A stretch of DNA of 54,353 nt, taken from Aureibaculum marinum (GTDB lineage: Bacteria > Bacteroidota > Bacteroidia > Flavobacteriales > Flavobacteriaceae). The notes beneath the pieces were generated by a model that saw only the letters and a program-made list of their open reading frames with translations, made no database searches and was not told the origin of the DNA. Within the stretch, counting starts at the first letter, position 1; each line of letters starts with the position of its first letter. Location: assembly GCF_003813905.1 (NCBI RefSeq), contig NZ_RPFJ01000016.1, positions 1 through 54,353 on the forward strand, in the 5' to 3' direction. Shown here piece by piece: positions 1 to 6,431 of the stretch. A program made the position numbers and the translations under genes.

Positions 1-88
1 AAAGAGAGAGGATTACCAATGTTGTCGAAGTCTTAGCTTCACCGTATATATTAACCTTAATTCTCTCTTTTATTCTTTCTGATTAAGT
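1..88. repeat. Probable third structured cassette-boundary element, cut by the window edge
   Basis: Bases 1-9 (AAAGAGAGA) pair perfectly with 62-70 (TCTCTCTTT), and a smaller GAAG/CTTC hairpin sits inside near 20-35. Downstream of the stem, TTAAGT at 83-88 is the exact reverse complement of ACTTAA at 110-115, which starts the next element. This copies the end-complementarity seen between the next two elements (233-238 with 1431-1436). The 5' end is missing, and the loop does not align with the other two elements, so this assignment is weaker than theirs. Confidence 0.35.
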
Positions 89-109
89 AACAAATTTATT
101 AAAAGACAA

Positions 110-238
110 ACTTAAGATGTATATAAAAAATAGGCGTAACAGTAATGAAATCAAGGCTTTTGACTCGTATCAAACCTTGTGATTAACCGAAAATTTAGTG
201 CTTCGAAATCGCCTACTTTTCATATACTAACCGTTGGC
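110..238 (+). repeat. Structured element A (attC-like cassette boundary), left of the HTH-Fic operon
   Basis: A 17-bp arm at 120-136 (TATATAAAAAATAGGCG) pairs with 210-226 (CGCCTACTTTTCATATA) at 15 of 17 positions, leaving two A-C mismatches. Between the arms is a 73-nt loop containing TTAACCGAAAA at 183-193. The element starts ACTTAA and ends GTTGGC. It aligns without gaps to element B at 1431-1560: the arm-to-arm and motif-to-arm distances are identical. All four arm substitutions between the two are compensated by base-pair swaps, and both A-C mismatches stay in place. This layout resembles integron attC sites (imperfect palindrome, extrahelical positions) but does not match the canonical proteobacterial boxes. 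The structure is seen directly; the attC role is inference. Confidence 0.7.
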
Positions 239-257
239 ATTAATTTAAAAGAAAAAC

Positions 258-285
258 AAAAAGTAAACTTAATTGTTTACTTTTT
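258..285. promoter_or_regulatory. Perfect 11-bp inverted repeat, candidate operator or insulating terminator
   Basis: AAAAAGTAAAC at 258-268 and GTTTACTTTTT at 275-285 are perfect complements around a 6-nt spacer. The GTAAAC core recurs three more times before the HTH gene (295-300, 339-344 inverted, 359-364), which favours a protein-binding role. The hairpin followed by a T-run could also end transcription entering from the left. Confidence 0.5.
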
Positions 286-292
286 TTGTTCC

Positions 293-346
293 TTGTAAAC
301 ATATAAGATTACTTTTTTATATATTTGTAAATTCATATGTTTACAA
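293..346. promoter_or_regulatory. 12-bp inverted repeat bracketing a -7 box: candidate autoregulatory operator and promoter
   Basis: TTGTAAACATAT (293-304) and ATATGTTTACAA (335-346) are perfect 12-bp complements. Between them lies TATATTTG at 320-327, a full match to the Bacteroidota -7 consensus TAnnTTTG. A TTG at 293-295 could serve as the -33 element, though the 24-nt gap is slightly long. A further half-site TTGTAAAC lies at 357-364, just before the start codon at 381. The arrangement would let the HTH protein coded immediately downstream shut off its own promoter. The repeats are seen; the binding is inferred. Confidence 0.55.
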
Positions 347-380
347 TTATATTATTTTGTAAACTTAAAGAGTTACAAAA

Positions 381-842
381 ATGAGAAATAAGCAAAAACT
401 TTTAATTGAGCAATTGGACCAAAAACTTCAACCATTCTCTGAAACCAGAAAGGTCCTGGTCCCAGAACGTGGATGGATAAATACAATTCGGACATCACTT
501 AATATGACAATGGCACAACTTGGTGCCAAATTAAATATAACAAGACAAGGAGTAAAAAGAATAGAGGAAAGTGAAGCTAATGGTACGATAACGCTTAATT
601 CTTTAAAAGATGTAGCCAATGCAATTGACTTGAAATTAGTATATGCACTGGTCCCACTAAATGGTACCATAAACGATTTAATTCAAATAAAAGCTGAAAA
701 GTTAGCACGAAAAATAGTTTTAAGGACTAATCAAAATATGAAATTAGAGGACCAAGGAATTGGAGATGAAAAAATAAATAAAACCATAAAAGAACTTGCT
801 GGTGAAATAAAACGAGAGATGAAAAAATCATTATGGGATTAG
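381..842 (+). CDS. Mobile mystery protein A family HTH regulator
   Basis: Small DNA-binding protein, 153 residues, the usual length for the 'mobile mystery protein A' family. It carries the family pattern: an N-terminal basic stretch with QLDQKLQPF (residues 11-19), then RGW at 30-32, an Xre-type helix-turn-helix at about 33-72 (MTMAQLGAKLNITRQGVKRI), then ITLNSL and LVYALVP. Members are known to occur with a Fic protein (protein B) on mobile DNA; here that partner starts inside this gene's last codons (ATG at 833, 10-nt overlap), implying translational coupling. Several GTAAAC inverted repeats surround its promoter, so it probably represses its own operon. By analogy it may also be the antitoxin-like partner of the Fic protein; this is not established for the family. 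Confidence 0.85.
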   Translation: MRNKQKLLIEQLDQKLQPFSETRKVLVPERGWINTIRTSLNMTMAQLGAKLNITRQGVKRIEESEANGTITLNSLKDVANAIDLKLVYALVPLNGTINDLIQIKAEKLARKIVLRTNQNMKLEDQGIGDEKINKTIKELAGEIKREMKKSLWD

Positions 843-1429
843 AATTCGATTATAAAGAAGGACAAACACCTTTAGACGAAGAAGAAAAGGAAGGTCTTAA
901 AATAAAGTCTATTACTACTCAAGAAGAACTAGATGAATTTGAGCAATTGAATATTGAAAAAGCAGTCGAATGGACTATTCATACAAAATTCAAACTTGAA
1001 AAAATTTTAACTGAGAAGTTTGTAAGAGACTTGCACAAAAAAATGTATGGTGATGTATGGAAATGGGCAGGCGATTTTAGAAAGACTGAAAAGAACATTG
1101 GAATTCCTTGGACGCAAATTGGAATTGAATTAAAAAATTTATTAGACGACACTAAGTATTGGGTAGAAAACAAAACTTTTCCACCTGAAGAAATAGCTAT
1201 AAGATTTAAACATCGTATAGTATCCATCCATTGCTTTCCAAATGGAAATGGAAGACACTCGAGAATGATGGCTGACATTATTATGGAATCAATATTTGGA
1301 AATGAAATATTTTCGTGGTATCAGTCTAATATGATAAAAGCTAACAAAATTAGAAAAGAGTACATTAATGCATTAAAAGAAGCAGACAATGGAAATGTTA
1401 AACCACTAATTGAATTTGCAAAAAACTAA
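833..1429 (+). CDS. Mobile mystery protein B, Fic-domain protein
   Basis: Fic-fold enzyme of 198 residues. Fic proteins usually transfer AMP or another nucleotide part to a hydroxyl side chain. The N-terminus has the family signature TPLDEEEKEG (12-21) and the ITTQEELDEFE stretch. Residues 68-83 hold the Fic HKKMYGDVWKWAGDFR helix. The active loop is HCFPNGNGRHSR at 133-144: catalytic His133, GNGR anion hole, and Asn137 where most Fic enzymes have Asp or Glu for magnesium. No clear (S/T)xxxE(G/N) inhibitory helix is visible in this protein or its partner. The start overlaps the HTH gene by 10 nt. The stop codon is followed one base later by the GCCAAC end of element B, a compact layout typical of cassettes. 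Target and toxicity are unknown. Confidence 0.87.
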   Translation: MGLEFDYKEGQTPLDEEEKEGLKIKSITTQEELDEFEQLNIEKAVEWTIHTKFKLEKILTEKFVRDLHKKMYGDVWKWAGDFRKTEKNIGIPWTQIGIELKNLLDDTKYWVENKTFPPEEIAIRFKHRIVSIHCFPNGNGRHSRMMADIIMESIFGNEIFSWYQSNMIKANKIRKEYINALKEADNGNVKPLIEFAKN

Positions 1430-1430
1430 A

Positions 1431-1560
1431 GCCAACATTTTATAAAAATAATAGCGGTTTTGGTGCTTAAACAAAAGTAAATAAATATAAAAATAGTCTG
1501 TATTTAACCGAAAAGTTCATGGTTATAAATCCGCTACTATTCTTATACTAGACCGTCAGA
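1431..1560 (+). repeat. Structured element B (attC-like cassette boundary), right of the HTH-Fic operon
   Basis: The arm 1441-1457 (TATAAAAATAATAGCGG) pairs with 1531-1547 (CCGCTACTATTCTTATA) at 15 of 17 positions, with two A-C mismatches at the same places as in element A. The loop is again 73 nt and again contains TTAACCGAAAA (1504-1514), 27 nt before the 3' arm. Its first six bases, GCCAAC (1431-1436), are the reverse complement of GTTGGC (233-238), the last bases of element A. If the segment between were excised as a circle, the element ends would be fully complementary, as in integron cassettes. Its right end reads GTCAGA. Confidence 0.7.
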
Positions 1561-1977
1561 CTATCTAATAATTAAATGCTTGTAATGGAGTAAATTCTTC
1601 ATTATTTTTCAGTTTTACCGTATCTTCTAACCATAAAATTTATTATTGGAAAAGACCGAAAACAGACCTGTCTTTTTCCCACTTTTCGCTTGAAGGTGCT
1701 ATTGAATCTAAAAACAGCGTTAGGTAAATAAATCAATTTATAGATTCTCTTAATTTAGCCAAACTTGGTTTTCGTTTAGGTTTTATAGAAAACGAACCTT
1801 TTATAACGTAATTCACACTAAAAGAGCTGCAAAAAATGAAATTAATTTATACAAATAAATAAGATTACACTTATCTTTATACTCTAAAACTGATTTTTTT
1901 TTAATTTGAATTATCAGCGTAAATTCAATGGTATTATAAAATTAACCGATAACCTTATCCTTAGACCTGAACAAAAA
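1561..1977. other. Gene-free stretch, with a possible degenerate attC-like element
   Basis: No convincing coding sequence is seen. A hairpin pairs GGAAAAGAC (1648-1656) with GTCTTTTTCC (1670-1679). Flanking it, CTAAC (1627-1631) is complementary to GTTAG (1719-1723); the latter is part of GTTAGGT, which fits the integron core consensus GTTRRRY. This segment does not align with elements A and B, so it may be a different or decayed site. The remainder up to the GH30 start is AT-rich and shows no motif I can name. Confidence 0.3.
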
Positions 1978-3642
1978 ATGAGAATATTAACTGTCGAAAA
2001 AAAACGTCAAAAAAAAACATTTAACTTTCAATCTTATTTAAAAAACTCTATTGTAACCAAAATTAGTTGGTTATCTCTTATGGTTATGTCCTCTCTGATT
2101 TTAAGTTGTACGTCTAAAAAAGAAAATCAAAATTATAGTATAGATGTTTATCAAACCTCTCAGGCTGGTGACAACCTCAAATTAATTACCAATACTGAAG
2201 CAAAAACAACGTCTAAAGAAATTAAGCAAGTAACTTTAGAGCTTCTTCCGAATGAACAATTTCAAAAATATTATGGTTTCGGAGCTTCATTTACAGAATC
2301 TTCTGCATGGAACTTGGCAACTATTCCTTTAGAAGCACGTAAAGAGGTTTTAACTAAACTTTTTAGTCCAACAGAAGGTGCCGGATTCTCACTCACACGA
2401 ACCCATATTAACAGTAGTGATTACTCAAACAACCACTATACCTATGTTGAAGAAGGTGATGAAGATCTTTCAACGTTTAGCATACATGAAGATTTAAAAG
2501 GATTTACTGGTGATGAAAATGATCAAGTACGTGGTATAGAATTGATAGACCCTAATTACGATCTAATCCCTATGATTTTAGAAGCATCCAATATACCTGA
2601 TGCAAACTTTAAAATAATTGCTTCGCCTTGGAGCCCTCCGTCTTGGATGAAAACAGGAGAAACTTCTAAAATGACTAACGGAACCTTACTTCCAAAATAT
2701 TACGATTTATGGGCAAAATACTTATCAAAATATGTAAGTGCCTATGCTGAAAAAGGAATTGACATTTGGGCAATAACACCTCAAAACGAACCTCTTCATT
2801 ATCATGATGCCCGTTGGGATAGTAATGGATTTACTCCAGAACAAGGTCGAGACTTTTTAAGAGATTATCTTGGCCCACAACTTGTTAAAGATGGCCATCT
2901 TAATCTTGATGATTTGGATTCTGGATTACATGTTCTCATATACGATCACAATAAATCGACCTTAAACGATTATGTAACACCTACATACCAAGACCCAGAA
3001 GCTTCTAAATATGCCTGGGGAACTGCTTTTCATTGGTATGCAAACTCTGAATTAAAAGCAAATAACTATTATGCCGAAGAACTGACTAAGTTAAGAGAAA
3101 CTTGGCCAGATAAAGGCATGATTCATTCAGAATCAAGTATAGATATTGATGCTGACGATCCTATTGGACAATATTGGAGAGAAAGTACTGACTATGCAGG
3201 TACTTTTATACCTTTTGAAACTTATGCATACGATATAATTACAGATTTAAATCATGGAACTCAAGGATATGTTGAATGGTGCATCATATTGAGTAACCAA
3301 GGACAACCAAATCCTTACGATAATTTTAATAGTGCTCCAGTACTTATCAATCCAACTACTGATGATGTTATTTATACTCCACTTTATTATTTATTAAGTC
3401 ATTTTAGTAAATTCATACGGCCAGACGCCCATAGAATTGGTTTAAACGGTGAAGATGTAGAAGGTCTCATTTACACAGCCGCTAAAAATACCGATGGCTC
3501 AATTGCCATTGTTGTCTATAACAATAACGAAGAACCATACCGTTTAGCAATAGCAATAGAAGCGGACAGTTATACTACGCAAATTGCACCAAAAGCTATG
3601 CAAACTATTCTTTTACGAACCAAAACGAATTTAACTAATTAA
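1978..3642 (+). CDS. GH30-family glycoside hydrolase, lipoprotein
   Basis: Predicted extracellular or outer-membrane glycosidase of the glucosylceramidase / beta-1,6-glucanase type (GH30), 554 residues from ATG 1978. Upstream in-frame codons back to a TTG at 1906 look less likely, and ATGs at 2080 or 2086 would leave too short a signal peptide. The lipobox is LILSC (Cys44) after a long basic N-region. Family motifs are YGFGASFTESSAWNLA near 99, SPWSPPSWMKTG near 216, TPQNEP with the acid/base Glu at about 271, and HSESS with the nucleophile Glu at about 385, followed by a C-terminal beta domain. No SusC/SusD pair, sulfatase or other glycosidase lies next to it, so no polysaccharide-use locus is visible and the substrate cannot be told. 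Confidence 0.85.
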   Translation: MRILTVEKKRQKKTFNFQSYLKNSIVTKISWLSLMVMSSLILSCTSKKENQNYSIDVYQTSQAGDNLKLITNTEAKTTSKEIKQVTLELLPNEQFQKYYGFGASFTESSAWNLATIPLEARKEVLTKLFSPTEGAGFSLTRTHINSSDYSNNHYTYVEEGDEDLSTFSIHEDLKGFTGDENDQVRGIELIDPNYDLIPMILEASNIPDANFKIIASPWSPPSWMKTGETSKMTNGTLLPKYYDLWAKYLSKYVSAYAEKGIDIWAITPQNEPLHYHDARWDSNGFTPEQGRDFLRDYLGPQLVKDGHLNLDDLDSGLHVLIYDHNKSTLNDYVTPTYQDPEASKYAWGTAFHWYANSELKANNYYAEELTKLRETWPDKGMIHSESSIDIDADDPIGQYWRESTDYAGTFIPFETYAYDIITDLNHGTQGYVEWCIILSNQGQPNPYDNFNSAPVLINPTTDDVIYTPLYYLLSHFSKFIRPDAHRIGLNGEDVEGLIYTAAKNTDGSIAIVVYNNNEEPYRLAIAIEADSYTTQIAPKAMQTILLRTKTNLTN

Positions 3643-3935
3643 AAAAGCTTCTTGGTAAATCTATCCTTAATAAAATAGTAAAAGCTATAAATGTATAAAC
3701 AGTTACCAAGATTAGGTGTGTTTGTAAATTATCAAAACATTAGCTCAACAAAATTATAAAACCGTTTTAAATAATATAAATATATTAAACAACTTTTTCT
3801 AGTTTTAAAAATGCTTACACTGTATACTCTAATTGTGTTTCCATAACTTTCTATTTAATTATTATTTGCTAAATTCGGTGCTTAAATAAACAACTATACA
3901 TTAGCCAACACCATAGGCTTTACTAAAATAAATAC
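3643..3935. other. Intergenic region without recognisable gene
   Basis: 293 nt of AT-rich DNA between two lipoprotein genes. A short stretch near 3875-3915 (GGTGCTTAAATAAA, then TTAGCCAACACC) recalls words in structured element B, but no paired stem accompanies it. No -7 TAnnTTTG box lies close to the next start codon. Confidence 0.3.
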
Positions 3936-5366
3936 ATGAAAAAAATATCCATTTTTCTAGTAGCTGTTTTCATTATAATTACAGGATGTTCAGAAGAAAA
4001 TGAAGTCATACAATCTAAAGTAAAGAATTTAACAATATTCTTTATAAATGATCAGCATGGGCAATTGAATAATTTTTCTAAAATTAAGCATATAATAGAT
4101 TTAGAAAAGCAAGAAACAAATGTTATTACAGTTTGCAGTGGCGATATATTTTCAGGAAATCCTGTGGTAGACAATCATCCACAAAAAGGCTATCCAATGA
4201 TTGATGTAATGAATCGTGTTGGATTTGATATTTCGGTAATTGGAAATCACGAATTTGACTATGGAGAATCTATATTAACCGACCGAATGAATCAAGCTAA
4301 TTTTGATTGGGTTTGTGCAAATGTTGATATGGAAAATTCTAGCGTGCCTGATCCTTTTGAGTATCAAACCATAAGTGTTGAAGATGTAAAAGTTACCTTT
4401 TTAGGTTTAGTAGAAACCAATGGAAGTGATACCAAAACAATTCCTTCTACGCATCCCTGGAGAGTTAAAAATATAACTTTTGAAAGACCAGAAAATGTAA
4501 TAACCAAATATGCTAATATTAAGTCGCAAGAAAATGCTGATTTATACATTGCATTAACGCATTTGGGTTTTGATGCTGGGCGTAATTCTTTAGGTGATAC
4601 TCAAATTGCTGAACAATATCCTTATTTTGATCTTATTATTGGAGGTCATTCTCATCAGAAAATAAACACTACTATTAACACTATTCCAATATTTCAGTCT
4701 GGAGCTAATTTAAATGGTCTTGGTAAAATTGAATTGACTATTAAAGACAAAACTGTACAAACCATAGATTACGAATTAATAGATTTAAATACCTATTCTG
4801 AATATGACGCTGACTTAAAAACCATTATAGATGATTATAATGATTTACCCTATTTAAATGAAGTTATTGGATATGCTCATTCATATCATAACAAGTCTCA
4901 AGTAGGTTGTTTTTATACAGATGCCTTAAAAAACACAATGAATGTAGATGTTACATTTCAAAATACTGGAGGGGTACGTTCAACTTTAAATAAAGGAGAA
5001 ATAACAAATAGAGAAATTTTTGAAATATCTCCATTTAATAACGGTACTGTTATCTACGAAATGAGTGTTGCTGAAATTAAAAACTTTTTAATAGGTTCAA
5101 AATCTGGCTTTTATTATTCAGGTATTCAAATTGAACAAAGTGGAAATACTATTGTAATTAAAGACTTAAATAACAACATAATTCCTAATACTTCTATACT
5201 GTCTGTTGGAACGATTGATTACATTCCTGCTGTTTACGAAAATTACTTTCCTTCAAATGGAAATATTCAGACGTTAACTGCTGCCGAAACAATTATATCT
5301 TACCTAAAAAATTACAATAGCCAAGTAAACTATCCTGATTGTAATAATTATTTTAGGTTCCAATAA
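3936..5366 (+). CDS. 5'-nucleotidase / metallophosphatase-family lipoprotein
   Basis: Two-domain UshA-like enzyme of 476 residues, expected to hydrolyse extracellular nucleotides or cyclic nucleotides at the cell envelope. The signal ends in the lipobox ITGC (Cys18). The N-terminal calcineurin-like domain carries the metal-binding series FINDQHG, SGDIFSG, GNHEFDYG, THLGFD and GGHSHQ. The C-terminal nucleotidase domain carries TDALKNTMNVDVTFQNTGGVRSTL-type sequence with NTGGVR, and ISPFNNGT for base stacking. Length is close to other two-domain members. It is a stand-alone gene with long spacers on both sides. Confidence 0.85.
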   Translation: MKKISIFLVAVFIIITGCSEENEVIQSKVKNLTIFFINDQHGQLNNFSKIKHIIDLEKQETNVITVCSGDIFSGNPVVDNHPQKGYPMIDVMNRVGFDISVIGNHEFDYGESILTDRMNQANFDWVCANVDMENSSVPDPFEYQTISVEDVKVTFLGLVETNGSDTKTIPSTHPWRVKNITFERPENVITKYANIKSQENADLYIALTHLGFDAGRNSLGDTQIAEQYPYFDLIIGGHSHQKINTTINTIPIFQSGANLNGLGKIELTIKDKTVQTIDYELIDLNTYSEYDADLKTIIDDYNDLPYLNEVIGYAHSYHNKSQVGCFYTDALKNTMNVDVTFQNTGGVRSTLNKGEITNREIFEISPFNNGTVIYEMSVAEIKNFLIGSKSGFYYSGIQIEQSGNTIVIKDLNNNIIPNTSILSVGTIDYIPAVYENYFPSNGNIQTLTAAETIISYLKNYNSQVNYPDCNNYFRFQ

Positions 5367-5680
5367 TTTGAAAATAGGGTTTTAAGTAAAATGTTTTATA
5401 AACTTAAAATACTAATTAAACTCTATCCTCTTTTTTTGTCAAAAGACAAACCTATAAAATTTGATTGAAGATATATACGCAAAAGTAATTGGCAAATCAG
5501 ACCGAAAGATTTGATAATAATAACAAGAAGCATTGCACAAGCGTCTAAAATTATAATCCATCCATTTTCTATTATTTTTGTGTCTCTTGAAACCACTTAC
5601 ATACTATTATTGTAGAAATATACAGATAGAAAAGGAACAAAATAACTACTAAAGCCATAACATTTTTAAGAAAGTTAATG
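5367..5680. other. Intergenic region, no gene seen
   Basis: About 310 nt. A 6-bp hairpin TTTGTC-AAAA-GACAAA lies at 5435-5450 but has no terminator-like U-run in the useful direction. A minus-strand stretch around 5590-5660 translates to a short hydrophobic peptide that quickly meets stops; I treat it as noise. Confidence 0.3.
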
Positions 5681-5688
5681 TAATTTTG
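5681..5688 (+). promoter_or_regulatory. -7 box upstream of the HAD phosphatase gene
   Basis: TAATTTTG matches TAnnTTTG and lies 22 nt before the ATG at 5711. No TTG is found at the expected -33 distance, so only half the promoter is supported. Confidence 0.4.
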
Positions 5689-5710
5689 AATTTCAACACA
5701 TTACAATAAC

Positions 5711-6358
5711 ATGAATTTTAAAGGCGTAATTTTTGATTTAGATGGCACATTAGTGAACTCACTTGAAGATATTGCAAATGCAATGAATAGTGTATTGTCT
5801 CATTATAATTTTCCTACTCATACCTTAGCAGACTATAAGTCATTTACCGGAAAAGGAATTTTAAACTTGGTACAAGTAGCCTTACCTAAAATAGCCAGAG
5901 ATGAAAAAACGGTGACTTTATGTCGCCATCAATTTCTAGACATTTATAGTGACAATTGTACAATTAAAACAAAACCTTATAATGGTATTATTGAATTGCT
6001 TGACGAATTAAAAGCTCGCCAATTAAAACTTGCGGTTTTTTCTAATAAAGCAGACCATTTCACTAAAAAAATTGTAGAAGCCTTATTGCCCAATTATTTT
6101 AGTATTGTAAAAGGGTTAAAAATTGAAGCACATAAAAAACCAAATCCGTTAGTAGCATTACAAATTTGTGAGCAATTAAATATAAAACCTCAAGAAGCAA
6201 TTTATGTTGGTGATACTAATATAGATATGCAAACAGCTACTAATGCAAATATGCATGGAGTTGGTGTACTTTGGGGCTTTAGAACAAAAAAAGAACTGAT
6301 AACTAGCGGAGCAAAACAAACACTAGAGCATCCCATAGATTTAATAAAATCGTTGTAA
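5711..6358 (+). CDS. HAD-family phosphatase, phosphoglycolate-phosphatase-like
   Basis: Soluble haloacid-dehalogenase-type hydrolase, 215 residues, normal for the Gph/PGP subfamily. Motif I is FDLDGTLVNS (residues 8-17, nucleophile Asp9 and acid Asp11), followed by the alpha-helical cap. Motif II is VFSNK, motif III the KKPNP lysine, and motif IV YVGDTNIDMQTA with the metal-binding aspartates. It probably dephosphorylates 2-phosphoglycolate or a similar small phosphate ester, but substrates in this family cannot be told from motifs. The YfcC-type transporter starts 73 nt downstream on the same strand. Confidence 0.82.
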   Translation: MNFKGVIFDLDGTLVNSLEDIANAMNSVLSHYNFPTHTLADYKSFTGKGILNLVQVALPKIARDEKTVTLCRHQFLDIYSDNCTIKTKPYNGIIELLDELKARQLKLAVFSNKADHFTKKIVEALLPNYFSIVKGLKIEAHKKPNPLVALQICEQLNIKPQEAIYVGDTNIDMQTATNANMHGVGVLWGFRTKKELITSGAKQTLEHPIDLIKSL

Positions 6359-6431
6359 AATTGATAACGCAAAAATAATAGCCTTTAAAATAATTCTTAA
6401 CTTGTTCGTATAACCTACCAACCCTTGTCAG

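Noticed and set aside
1906..1977. N-terminal extension of the GH30 protein from a TTG codon
   Set aside because: It adds 24 residues before an already long signal region; the ATG at 1978 gives a sounder lipoprotein signal.
3870..3920. Words GGTGCTTAAA and GCCAACACC recalling element B
   Set aside because: No paired arms or complementary ends accompany them, so a further cassette boundary is not supported.
5435..5450. Small hairpin TTTGTC-AAAA-GACAAA as a terminator of the nucleotidase gene
   Set aside because: Only 6 bp, no U-run after it on the plus strand.
5590..5660. Short hydrophobic minus-strand reading frame, possible gene remnant
   Set aside because: About 20 codons before a stop and no similarity that I recognise; chance in AT-rich DNA.
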